Below, in pieces: positions 1 to 7,274 of a DNA stretch of 64,000 bases (its first letter is position 1; every line of letters starts with the position of its first letter). The stretch covers positions 1-64,000 of the forward strand of contig CADCCH010000003.1 in assembly GCA_902799875.1 (NCBI GenBank), written 5' to 3'. This DNA is from an uncultured Bacteroidales bacterium (GTDB lineage Bacteria; Bacteroidota; Bacteroidia; Bacteroidales; Paludibacteraceae). Below the pieces are notes generated by a model. That model saw only the letters and a list, made by a program, of their open reading frames with translations. It was not told the DNA's origin and made no database searches. The position numbers and the translations under genes are program-made.

Positions 1-2
1 TA

Positions 3-82
3 GCCCAGGTGGCGGAATTGGTAGACGCGTTGGTCTCAAACACCAATGGGAAACCGTGCCGGTTCGATCCCGGCCCTGGGTA
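3..82 (+). tRNA. tRNA-Leu (anticodon CAA)
   Basis: A cloverleaf folds with acceptor arms GCCCAGG and CCTGGGT, a D arm with GGCGGAATTGGTAGAC, an anticodon stem TTGGT/ACCAA with loop CTCAAAC giving anticodon CAA, a short variable arm, and the T arm GGTTCGATCCC. The discriminator base is A82 and no CCA is encoded. It lies about 20 bp before rpsU and may be cotranscribed with it. Confidence 0.93.
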
Positions 83-87
83 CTACG

Positions 88-97
88 AAAGGAGGTG
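88..97 (+). promoter_or_regulatory. Strong Shine-Dalgarno sequence of rpsU
   Basis: AAAGGAGGTG lies seven bases before the rpsU ATG at 104 and is close to a full complement of the 16S rRNA 3' tail. Nearly every other start checked here lacks such a site, as is usual in Bacteroidota, so this site stands out and probably serves rpsU control. Confidence 0.85.
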
Positions 98-103
98 TAA
101 GCA

Positions 104-298
104 ATGATTATCGTTCCTGTTAAAGAAGGTGAGAACATCGAGCGCGCGATTAAGAAATTCAAACGCAAATTCGATAAGACGGGTGTCGTTAAAGAGCTCC
201 GTCGTCGTCAACAATTCGACAAACCGAGTGAGTTGAAGCGAGTTAAGATGGCGCATGCGAAGTATGTGCAATCATTGCACGCTCACGACGATATGTAA
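104..298 (+). CDS. rpsU: 30S ribosomal protein bS21
   Basis: A 64-residue basic protein of normal bS21 length, with the family opening MIIVPVKEGENIERAIKKFK and an arginine-rich middle (KELRRRQQF). bS21 binds the small subunit near the 3' end of 16S rRNA. In Bacteroidota, structural work shows bS21 with bS6 and bS18 sequestering the anti-Shine-Dalgarno sequence, so the very strong ribosome site in front of this gene is consistent with autogenous control through free anti-SD. It sits between tRNA-Leu and tcdA, with only 4 bases before the next start. Confidence 0.97.
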   Translation: MIIVPVKEGENIERAIKKFKRKFDKTGVVKELRRRQQFDKPSELKRVKMAHAKYVQSLHAHDDM

Positions 299-302
299 TT
301 CT

Positions 303-977
303 ATGTTTAGTAGAAGTACAGCCCTTTTGGGTACAGAAAGTATGACACAGCTGCAAAGCGTTCGTGTCATACTTTTTGGTATAGGCGGTGTAGGTTCCTG
401 GTGCGCGGAAGCTCTCATCCGTACCGGGCTCACCCACCTCACTATCGTCGATGGGGATACCGTACAACCCTCTAACCTTAACCGCCAGCTGCCTGCGACC
501 CAAGCCACCATCGGCATCCCCAAAGTGGAGGCTCTCAAAGAACGCCTGCTCTCCATCAATCCCGATGCCGACATCCTCGCCCGAAACGAGATGGTGAATG
601 AGGAATGGCTCATGACGAATGGTTTACAGGGTTACGAATACGTTATCGATGCCATCGATGATGTACAAGCAAAAACAGACCTTATTTTATACGCGTCACG
701 CGTGCGCGGGTGTAAGATCTTCTCTTCCATGGGCGCTGCTCTCCGTTTCGATCCTACGCAGGTCACCACCGGCGAACTCATGTCCATCAAAGGCGACGCT
801 CTCGCCAAGGCCGTACGCACGCGCATGAAGAAACTTGACCGCTATCCCAACAAAAAAATACGTTGCGTCTATTCAACAGAACAGGCGCAACGCTGTGAGA
901 CCCGCGGGTCGTTAATGCAGGTGACAGCCGTCTTCGGCTGCACCTTGGCTTCTCTTATAATCCGAGACTTGCTTTGA
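303..977 (+). CDS. tcdA: tRNA threonylcarbamoyladenosine dehydratase (ThiF/HesA/E1-like family)
   Basis: A 224-residue E1-like adenylating enzyme. The nucleotide-binding motif GIGGVGSWCAEALIR is near residue 23, followed by VDGDTVQPSNLNRQ with the expected Asp, Asn and Arg. This pattern is typical of TcdA/CsdL, which cyclises t6A to ct6A in ANN-decoding tRNAs. The ATG at 303 follows the rpsU stop by 4 bases and gives the family N-terminus (MFSRSTALLG); an in-frame ATG at 255 would overlap rpsU and is not needed. The last 23 bp overlap the 3' end of the convergent phosphosugar mutase. It could be another ThiF-type enzyme, but the length and motifs favour TcdA. Confidence 0.9.
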   Translation: MFSRSTALLGTESMTQLQSVRVILFGIGGVGSWCAEALIRTGLTHLTIVDGDTVQPSNLNRQLPATQATIGIPKVEALKERLLSINPDADILARNEMVNEEWLMTNGLQGYEYVIDAIDDVQAKTDLILYASRVRGCKIFSSMGAALRFDPTQVTTGELMSIKGDALAKAVRTRMKKLDRYPNKKIRCVYSTEQAQRCETRGSLMQVTAVFGCTLASLIIRDLL

Positions 978-2736
978 TAGCCGGCACGCGAGCCTCAGCT
1001 TCCGCGGTGCAACGCTCGTAGTCGGCACCTGTGAACGGCTTGCCGCTCTTGACGGGGATCTCGAAATAGAACTTGATCTTCGGCTCGGTACCGGACGGAC
1101 GAACACTGACTTTTAAACCACCTTCGGTGAAGTACTGGAGTACGTTGGAGGTAGCGTTCAGCGGCATCTCAATCGGGCTCTCAACCCATTTGCCGTCCTT
1201 CAACTCTTGTTGTTTGAGCAGTTTGAAGTCCTTGATCTTAACCACTTTCTCGCCCGCAATCTCCTTCGGAGCGTTCGCGCGGTAGTCCACCATCATCTTC
1301 TGGATCTCTTCAGCACCCGTCTTACCCGGACGAACGACGTTGATCGTCGTCTCTTTCTGGAAACCGTAGTCTTCGTAGATCTTGAGCAGATAGTCGTACA
1401 GCGTCATGCCGTTATCCTTGGCGTAGGCTGCAATCTCGCAGATGAGGCAGATAGACGACGGCGAACATTTATCACGGACAGCATCGTACGGCAGGAAGCC
1501 GAAACTCTCCTCACCACCGCCGATATATTTGCGCTTGCCTTCCCACATACGGATACGGTTAGCAATCCACTTGAAGCCGGTATATTCATCGGTGAGGGTT
1601 ACGCCTTGAGCATCAGCGATCTTACGGATGAGTTCGGAGGTAACGATAGTCTTCACGATATACATGTCGTCGCGCATCTTACCCAAACGCTTCATGTTAT
1701 TGATGATGTAGTAGTGGTACATGATGTTGGTCTGGTTACCGTTGATGATCACCCACTCACCCTTGTCGTTACGGCAAACGATAGCGATACGGTCTGCATC
1801 CGGGTCAGAAGCGATTACGAGGTCAGCACCGAGTTTGGTACCGAGTTTCATACCGAGCGTCATCGCCTCAGCGTTCTCCGGATTCGGGGAAACGACGGTC
1901 GGGAAATTACCGTCGATGACCATCTGCTCGGGTACTACGTGGATATTCTGGAATCCCCAACTGCGGAGACACATCGGAACGATCTGACGACCGGCTCCGT
2001 GCATCGGGGTATAGACGATGTTGAGGTCTTTCTGACGCAGGATGGAGTCCTGATCAATCATGACAGACTTGACCGCCATCATGTAGTCGTAGTCCATTTC
2101 GCCGCCGATGATCTCGATGAGGTCTTTGTTCGCTTCCCATTTGACATCTGCGAGGGTCACTTTGTTCACCTCGTCGATGATACCCTGATCATGCGGCTGG
2201 AGCACCTGCGAGCCGTCCTCCCAATATGCTTTGTAACCGTTATACTCCTTCGGGTTGTGACTAGCGGTAACGTTCACACCACCCTGACATTTGAGGTGAC
2301 GGATTGCAAAACTTACCTCCGGCGTTGGACGCAGGCTCTCAAACAGATACACCTTGATGCCGTTCGCGGAGAAAATGTTAGCCACAGTCTCTGCAAACAG
2401 ACGACCATTGTTACGGCAGTCGTGACCAACCACTACGGCTACGCGGCCGTCCTGTACATGGTCGAAACCACCCTCTTTCTGCACCTTCAGCATGTAGTTG
2501 GCATAACCCTGGGTAGCCATGGCTACGATGTACTTGTTCATACGGTTCGTACCCGGGCCCATGATACCGCGCAGACCGCCGGTACCGAACTCGAGTGTGC
2601 GATAGAAGGCATCGATGAGTTCTGTCTTGTCTTCCGCCTCCATCATCGCTTTCACTTGTGCGCGGGTCTCCGCATCAAAAGGCTCCTTGGTCCATACCTC
2701 AGCAACCTCCATTACTTTTTTCAATTCTTCGTTCAT
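955..2736 (-). CDS. Phosphoglucomutase/phosphomannomutase family protein
   Basis: A 593-residue alpha-D-phosphohexomutase. The phosphoserine loop NVTASHNPKEYNGYK lies near residue 155, the metal loop DPDADR near residue 315, the sugar loop GGGEESFG near residue 405 and the phosphate loop RPSGTEPKIK near residue 560, so all four catalytic loops are present. The long form is typical of Bacteroidota and Firmicutes phosphoglucomutases that also act on mannose or deoxyribose phosphates; the exact substrate cannot be set from sequence. It is the last gene of the hflX-hpt operon, 23 bp after hpt, and its end overlaps tcdA. Confidence 0.93.
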   Translation of the reverse strand: MNEELKKVMEVAEVWTKEPFDAETRAQVKAMMEAEDKTELIDAFYRTLEFGTGGLRGIMGPGTNRMNKYIVAMATQGYANYMLKVQKEGGFDHVQDGRVAVVVGHDCRNNGRLFAETVANIFSANGIKVYLFESLRPTPEVSFAIRHLKCQGGVNVTASHNPKEYNGYKAYWEDGSQVLQPHDQGIIDEVNKVTLADVKWEANKDLIEIIGGEMDYDYMMAVKSVMIDQDSILRQKDLNIVYTPMHGAGRQIVPMCLRSWGFQNIHVVPEQMVIDGNFPTVVSPNPENAEAMTLGMKLGTKLGADLVIASDPDADRIAIVCRNDKGEWVIINGNQTNIMYHYYIINNMKRLGKMRDDMYIVKTIVTSELIRKIADAQGVTLTDEYTGFKWIANRIRMWEGKRKYIGGGEESFGFLPYDAVRDKCSPSSICLICEIAAYAKDNGMTLYDYLLKIYEDYGFQKETTINVVRPGKTGAEEIQKMMVDYRANAPKEIAGEKVVKIKDFKLLKQQELKDGKWVESPIEMPLNATSNVLQYFTEGGLKVSVRPSGTEPKIKFYFEIPVKSGKPFTGADYERCTAEAEARVPAIKASLGL

Positions 2737-2759
2737 AATGGTAAAATTTAAGAGTTAAA

Positions 2760-3302
2760 CTATTCTTTGACTTTATATATTGCATCTAAGTTTCGTACAA
2801 AACCGTCAAAATCCAGACCATAACCGATCACAAACTCCTCACTAATCTCATGCCCCACATAGTCCGGTTTTGCATCTTCGTACTCTAACTTCTCCGGTTT
2901 GAACAACATCGTTGCCGTCTTGATGGATGCAGCACCCTCACCACGCAAATGCGCCTTCAACTGATGAATCGTCAGACCGGTATCTACGATATCTTCCACA
3001 ATAATCACATCGCGGTTCTCTACCACTTGCTGCAGGGGTACAATGAACTGCAACTGTCCTGTCGTCTGCATGCCGTAATACGAACTGACACGGATAAACG
3101 TCTCTTCACAACGCACATCCTTCAGCGCACGAATCAGGTCTGCCGCAAAGACAAAAGCACCGTTTAGTACAATCACAAACAGCGGTTCTTTATCTTTATA
3201 GTCCGCACTGATCCGGTCCGCTACTTGCTGCACATCCTTCGCTATCTGCTCCGGCGTCAGCCATTCTTCAAAATGATAACCTTGTTCGTCAATACTTCTC
3301 AT
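2760..3302 (-). CDS. hpt: Hypoxanthine phosphoribosyltransferase
   Basis: A 180-residue type I phosphoribosyltransferase. The PRPP-binding motif VIIVEDIVDTGLT (near residue 100) and the upstream loop VLNGAFVFAADLIRAL are intact, and RVSSYYGMQTTGQLQF matches the flexible loop of Hpt. It would salvage hypoxanthine or guanine to IMP or GMP in the cytoplasm. The start codon overlaps the hflX stop by 4 bases, which suggests translational coupling. Length is normal for bacterial Hpt. Confidence 0.93.
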   Translation of the reverse strand: MRSIDEQGYHFEEWLTPEQIAKDVQQVADRISADYKDKEPLFVIVLNGAFVFAADLIRALKDVRCEETFIRVSSYYGMQTTGQLQFIVPLQQVVENRDVIIVEDIVDTGLTIHQLKAHLRGEGAASIKTATMLFKPEKLEYEDAKPDYVGHEISEEFVIGYGLDFDGFVRNLDAIYKVKE

Positions 3303-4522
3303 ACGTCGTAGTTTTGAAAAAGAAAATCATTATACGGATAACGCTTTACGTGTATCGCTTTGATACGATCATATAGCAACGCACGCAACGCGTCAATATT
3401 ATCTTTGTTTTTCGCCGAGATGAAGATACAATCCTCACCTAACCGCGCCATCCACGTCTTTTGGAGATCCTCCAAAGACAAGTTCTCCCGCAGTACCGGC
3501 GTTAAGTCATCCTCTTCCTTCGGTATATATGTAAAATTGTCTATCTTATTAAAGATTACGATCGTCGGTTTATCCTTTTTGCAGATATCGGCAATCGTCT
3601 GCTGTACCACTTCGTACTGCTCCTCAAAATTCGGATGGCTGATATCTACCACATGCACCAACAAATCTGCTTCACGCACCTCGTCCAAGGTCGATTTGAA
3701 CGACTCGACCAGATGATGCGGTAACTTCCGGATAAACCCAACCGTATCGCTCAGCAGGAACGGCAGGTTCTCGATGGTCACTTTCCGTACTGTCGTATCG
3801 AGCGTTGCAAATAGTTTGTTCTCCGCAAACACCTCCGATTTAGATAGTAGATTCATCAGCGTCGATTTGCCAACATTGGTATATCCTACCAATGCCACGC
3901 GCACCATCTTTCCGCGGTGCTGACGCTGGGTCGCCATCTGTTTGTCGATTGTCTTAAGTTGTTCACGCAACAAGGCGATACGCTGTCCGATCACCCGCTT
4001 ATCCGCCTCTATCTGTGTTTCACCCATACCACGGTTGGTGCCACCACCGCCGCGCTGACGGTCCAAGTGGCTCCACATACGCGTCAAACGAGGTAACATA
4101 TATTGCAGATGCGCCATCTCAACCTGGGTCTTGGCATAAGAGGTTTGTGCACGTTGTAAGAAAATCTCAAGGATGAGTATCGTTCGGTCAATCACACGCA
4201 CATCCGGTTGTCCCTTATGATTGAGCGCTTTCTCAATATTGCGTATCTGACGCGGACTCAACTCATCATCGAAAATAACCACATCGATCGGATGATGTTC
4301 CCGGATATATTGGTCTATCTCGTCCAACTTCCCTTCTCCGACGTACGTTGCCGTATTCGGTTGATCGAGCCGTTGCGTGAACCGCTTCACCGGCACTATA
4401 CCATGGGTGTCAGCCAAAAAAGCCAACTCATCCAGGTATTCTTTTGTCCTATCTTCCGGCTGGTTAGGCGTTATCAAACCCACCAACACCGCATGCTCTA
4501 TGTACGGTTTTACCTCTATCAT
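3299..4522 (-). CDS. hflX: Ribosome-splitting GTPase HflX
   Basis: A 407-residue protein with the HflX N-terminal nucleotide-binding domain, the signature RGGGGTNRGMGETQIEAD near residues 157-174, a coiled segment, and a G domain with G1 GYTNVGKS (213-220), G3 DTVGF and G4 NKID. HflX separates stalled 70S ribosomes, for example after heat stress. It heads a three-gene operon with hpt and the phosphosugar mutase. Its own promoter ends only 13 bp before the ATG, so the mRNA leader is probably under 10 bases and has no Shine-Dalgarno sequence. Confidence 0.95.
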   Translation of the reverse strand: MIEVKPYIEHAVLVGLITPNQPEDRTKEYLDELAFLADTHGIVPVKRFTQRLDQPNTATYVGEGKLDEIDQYIREHHPIDVVIFDDELSPRQIRNIEKALNHKGQPDVRVIDRTILILEIFLQRAQTSYAKTQVEMAHLQYMLPRLTRMWSHLDRQRGGGGTNRGMGETQIEADKRVIGQRIALLREQLKTIDKQMATQRQHRGKMVRVALVGYTNVGKSTLMNLLSKSEVFAENKLFATLDTTVRKVTIENLPFLLSDTVGFIRKLPHHLVESFKSTLDEVREADLLVHVVDISHPNFEEQYEVVQQTIADICKKDKPTIVIFNKIDNFTYIPKEEDDLTPVLRENLSLEDLQKTWMARLGEDCIFISAKNKDNIDALRALLYDRIKAIHVKRYPYNDFLFQNYDV

Positions 4523-4535
4523 GCAATTTTGCTCG

Positions 4536-4567
4536 CAAAATTACAAAAAAAAAATGACATACACAAA
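4536..4567 (-). promoter_or_regulatory. Promoter of hflX
   Basis: Read on the minus strand: TTTG (4567-4564), 20 bases, then TAATTTTG (4543-4536). This is the Bacteroidota primary sigma consensus. Transcription should start near 4531, giving a leader of about 9 bases. Confidence 0.8.
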
Positions 4568-4600
4568 TGTATATGCCACTTTTTTGTTTTTTTCGTAAAA

Positions 4601-4870
4601 TTACTTACGAATTCCGAGTTCTTTGATGATAGCACGGTAACGCTCGATGTCTTTTGCCTTCAAGTAATCCAGCATACGACGACGCTTACCTACCAGTGCG
4701 GTCAACGCGCGCTCTGTACCAAAGTCCTTACGGTTCTCTTTCAGGTGCTCGGTCAGGTGGTTGATACGGAAAGTAAACAAAGCGATTTGGCTCTCTGCGG
4801 AACCGGTGTTCTTAGCGTCATTGCCGTACTTAGCAAACAACTCAGCTTTTTTCTCAGAAGTTAAATACAT
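4601..4870 (-). CDS. rpsO: 30S ribosomal protein uS15
   Basis: An 89-residue protein of exactly the usual uS15 length. It has the conserved HLTEHLKENRKDFGTERAL helix and VGKRRRMLDYLK, both of which contact 16S rRNA helices 20-22. The leader of about 90 bases is long compared with its neighbours and has no Shine-Dalgarno match (AAAGAAGAGAAA before the ATG). That leaves room for autoregulation, which is known for rpsO in other bacteria, but I could not identify a defined structure. It is a single-gene unit between hflX and ribD. Confidence 0.97.
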   Translation of the reverse strand: MYLTSEKKAELFAKYGNDAKNTGSAESQIALFTFRINHLTEHLKENRKDFGTERALTALVGKRRRMLDYLKAKDIERYRAIIKELGIRK

Positions 4871-4965
4871 TTTCTCTTCTTTTTAATGTTAAACAATGTC
4901 GGCTAAAGCAGCATCGCGAGGATCACAACTTCGCCGGATTTAGCGCTTTCTCTCAAAAGCGGCTG

Positions 4966-4997
4966 CAAAAGTACTGCTTTTTTCTGATATACGCAAA
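4966..4997 (-). promoter_or_regulatory. Promoter of rpsO
   Basis: Minus strand: TTTG (4997-4994), 20 bases, TACTTTTG (4973-4966), followed by CAGCC. It matches the extended consensus seen at many promoters here, including GCGTATATC directly after TTTG and AGCAG before the -7 box. Confidence 0.85.
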
Positions 4998-5004
4998 TAT
5001 TTTG

Positions 5005-6021
5005 CTATTTTTTTGCAAAATTATTTAATTTTGTAAACAACAGATGCCCATCTACTGTCTCAAAACGTTCCGGTAAGTCTACTTCCGGTGCCTTCACCCC
5101 GTCACCTATTTTCAATTCGGGTGCCACCTCTACATGTATCTCATCCCACAAGTCCGTTGAAAGAATATGGTTCAAAAGTGTTGTACCGCCTTCCACCAAA
5201 ATGGAGTGGATATTGCGCTTCGCCAGGTCCTCCAATATATACGGCCAATCGGTACGTTCGCGATACACAATTGTCTCGGATCCATCGGAGAAAATCCGTG
5301 CATCAGCGGGTATTCTATTGTGCCTGTCAATCGTCACTCGAATGGGGTTTCTACCTTCCCAATGCGTATTCAACAATCGCGGATTATCCAATAGCACCGT
5401 GTTCGTGCCTACCATGATCGCCATATTTTCTGCCCGCATGCGATGTACAATCGCTTTTGTGGAAGGTGTAGATATTTTCAGCGGCGAACCGCTTGTACGT
5501 TTGATATCGATAAATCCGTCAGCCGTCTGTGCCCATTTGAGGATGACGTACGGTCGATGTTTCTCATGCAGACAAAGGAAACGTTTGTTCAGTTCGCGAC
5601 ATTCCTGCTCCAACACGCCGACTATCACTTCTATCCCGGCATCGCGCAGCATTTGTACGCCATTTCCGGCTACCAAAGGATTCGGATCCAACATCCCGAC
5701 AACTACGCGGCCTACTCCTTTCTCTATAATCAGTTTGGCACAAGGTGGGGTTTTTCCGTAATGCGAGCAGGGTTCGAGAGAAACAAAAAGGGTACAGTCT
5801 TTCAGATTCGTAATCTCGTGATTTCGTGATCTCGTGATCTCCCAATTCCGAAAACAGTTCACCTCCGCATGACCTTCCCCATACCGTTCATGCCATCCCT
5901 CGGCAAGAATCGCACCGTTCGCATCCGCCAGTACGGCACCCACCATCGGATTAGGCGCTACATAATACTCTCCACGACGAGCAATTTCGATGCAATGTGC
6001 AATATAATTTGCGTATTCCAT
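5005..6021 (-). CDS. ribD: Riboflavin biosynthesis deaminase-reductase RibD
   Basis: A 338-residue bifunctional enzyme. The N-terminal zinc deaminase has HAE at 51-53 and the SLEPCSHYGKTPPC site with Cys85 and Cys94. The C-terminal reductase starts near 145 with KWAQTADGFI and carries VGTNTVLLDNP and VEGGTTLL. It performs two successive steps of pyrimidine conversion in riboflavin synthesis. The ATG at 6021 gives the family N-terminus; longer in-frame starts read into prmC. Residues 61-71 (EITRSRNHEIT) are encoded by a 4 x 8 bp tandem repeat between the HAE strand and the SLEPC site, a length-tolerant loop. Its likely promoter lies inside the divergent prmC gene. Confidence 0.95.
   Translation of the reverse strand: MEYANYIAHCIEIARRGEYYVAPNPMVGAVLADANGAILAEGWHERYGEGHAEVNCFRNWEITRSRNHEITNLKDCTLFVSLEPCSHYGKTPPCAKLIIEKGVGRVVVGMLDPNPLVAGNGVQMLRDAGIEVIVGVLEQECRELNKRFLCLHEKHRPYVILKWAQTADGFIDIKRTSGSPLKISTPSTKAIVHRMRAENMAIMVGTNTVLLDNPRLLNTHWEGRNPIRVTIDRHNRIPADARIFSDGSETIVYRERTDWPYILEDLAKRNIHSILVEGGTTLLNHILSTDLWDEIHVEVAPELKIGDGVKAPEVDLPERFETVDGHLLFTKLNNFAKK
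5810..5841. repeat. 4 x 8 bp tandem micro-repeat inside ribD
   Basis: Units GTAATCTC, GTGATTTC, GTGATCTC, GTGATCTC, read on the plus strand. They encode a loop of the RibD deaminase domain on the other strand. Unit size and copy number resemble the other micro-repeats in this window. Confidence 0.85.
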
Positions 6022-6039
6022 ATTTTTTTTGTAATTTTG
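6008..6039 (+). promoter_or_regulatory. Promoter of prmC
   Basis: TTTG (6008-6011), 20 bases, TAATTTTG (6032-6039). The predicted start of transcription falls at or next to the GTG start codon of prmC at 6044, so the mRNA would be leaderless. The promoter overlaps the first codons of ribD. Confidence 0.78.
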
Positions 6040-6043
6040 CAGC

Positions 6044-6856
6044 GTGAAACAACTGATCAACCATATTAGCTCCCTCTTGGAGGCCGCATATCCGCCGAAC
6101 GAAGCACAAGCTTTGGCTTGGTGGATTGTGGAAGAAGAAACCGGCCTTTCCCGTTCCCAACTGCTTTGCGGCTGCAAAGATACTGCTTTTTCTTCACATA
6201 TGCAAACAATTGTGGATCGATTATTGCATTTTGAGCCGATTCAGTATATTTTCGGGCATACTTTGTGGTGCGGACTCGACCTCAAACTCACTCCTGCCAC
6301 CCTCATTCCCCGTCCTGAAACGGCGGAGTTAGTAGAGAAAGTGGAAAGAGGAAAGTGGAAAGAGGAAAATTTAAAAGTCTTAGATATAGGAACTGGTTCA
6401 GGTTGTATTGCGATTGCATTAAAGATAACCCATCCGGAATGGCAGGTGACCGGAATAGATATTTCGGAAGAAACAATAGCGATAGCCAAAGAGAATGCAA
6501 AACGAAACGGAGTAGAGGTAACGTTCCTGCAAAAAGATATTTTCTCCGATTTTAACAGAAATTTTGACATTGTTGTTTCGAATCCTCCATACATCTGTGA
6601 GCGAGAAAAAAAGGATATGCGGAAAAATGTGTTGAATTACGAACCGGCTTCCGCACTCTTTGTGCCGGACAACGATCCGCTCCTTTTCTATCGTCGTATT
6701 GCAGAATTGAAATTAGGCAAATACCTCTTTTTCGAAATCAATGAAGCCTATCCGGCCGAGATGGAAGTTTTGCTCCGCAAGAACGGTTATACTGATATTC
6801 AAATAACGAATGATATCTATGGTAAACCACGAATTATCGAAGCGAGAATGGCTTGA
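6044..6856 (+). CDS. prmC: Peptide chain release factor N5-glutamine methyltransferase
   Basis: A 270-residue HemK/PrmC methyltransferase, which methylates the GGQ glutamine of RF1 and RF2. The SAM motif LDIGTGSGCIAIAL is near 113-126 and the catalytic NPPY at 180-183. It starts with GTG at 6044, four bases after the -7 box. An insertion of about nine residues (KVERGKWKEE), just after IPRPETAELV and before the SAM motif, is encoded by a perfect 7-bp-periodic repeat. The end overlaps recX by 47 bp. The start could lie downstream, but the N-terminal helical domain would then be shortened. Confidence 0.92.
   Translation: MKQLINHISSLLEAAYPPNEAQALAWWIVEEETGLSRSQLLCGCKDTAFSSHMQTIVDRLLHFEPIQYIFGHTLWCGLDLKLTPATLIPRPETAELVEKVERGKWKEENLKVLDIGTGSGCIAIALKITHPEWQVTGIDISEETIAIAKENAKRNGVEVTFLQKDIFSDFNRNFDIVVSNPPYICEREKKDMRKNVLNYEPASALFVPDNDPLLFYRRIAELKLGKYLFFEINEAYPAEMEVLLRKNGYTDIQITNDIYGKPRIIEARMA
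6174..6205 (-). promoter_or_regulatory. Probable ribD promoter inside prmC
   Basis: Minus strand: TTTG (6205-6202), 20 bases, TATCTTTG (6181-6174), then CAGCC. The flanks also match the extended consensus (CATATGTG after TTTG, AGCAG before -7). It would give ribD a leader of about 150 bases antisense to the start of prmC. Confidence 0.7.
6341..6368. repeat. 4 x 7 bp tandem micro-repeat inside prmC
   Basis: GTGGAAA GAGGAAA GTGGAAA GAGGAAA, which is also a perfect 2 x 14 bp repeat. It encodes the linker between the N-terminal and SAM-binding domains of PrmC. Confidence 0.9.
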
Positions 6857-7274
6857 CAAATGCGAGGCGTACTGCGCGAAATCCGAGCACTGTGCAGCAG
6901 ACGTTCGTCGTAAGTTGTATGAGTGGGGTGCGCCCGCGGATTTTTCCGATGGAATCGTAGAAAGTCTCTATTCTAACGATTTCCTCAACGATGCGCGGTT
7001 CTGTCACGCGTACGTCCATGATAAAGTGGAATATCAAAGTTGGGGGCGGATAAAGATTCAAGCCGGACTCCGTGCCCTTGATCTACCTGAATCCGAAATC
7101 CGCAAAAGTCTCGATGAGATCGACGAAAATCAATATCAAAAGAACTTAATAGCACTAATCAAACAGCGCGAGAAAGATCCGGAAGAAAAGCTCCTTCGCT
7201 TCCTCGCCCAAAGAGGTTTTACATTCGAAGAAATAAAGAAAATATGCAATTGTCACAACGAGTACAAGAGATAG
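6810..7274 (+). CDS. recX: Regulatory protein RecX
   Basis: A 154-residue protein with the three-helix repeats of RecX: CAKSEHCAADVRRKLYEWG, then SLYSNDFLNDARFCHAYVHDKV, then a C-terminal repeat with REKDPEEKLLRFLAQRGFTFEEI. RecX binds RecA filaments and limits recombination. The start overlaps the prmC end by 47 bp and the stop overlaps the following aminotransferase by 31 bp, so the three genes are tightly packed and likely cotranscribed from the prmC promoter. No recA lies nearby. Identity rests on repeat pattern and length. Confidence 0.85.
   Translation: MISMVNHELSKREWLDKCEAYCAKSEHCAADVRRKLYEWGAPADFSDGIVESLYSNDFLNDARFCHAYVHDKVEYQSWGRIKIQAGLRALDLPESEIRKSLDEIDENQYQKNLIALIKQREKDPEEKLLRFLAQRGFTFEEIKKICNCHNEYKR

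Noticed and set aside
1207..2751. Long plus-strand open frame opposite the phosphosugar mutase
   Set aside because: It is a shadow of the mutase gene on the other strand, with no family features.
5016..5023. TAATTTTG on the minus strand at the 3' end of ribD
   Set aside because: No -33 box at the right distance, and the region is simply A/T-rich; rpsO already has a good promoter at 4966-4997.
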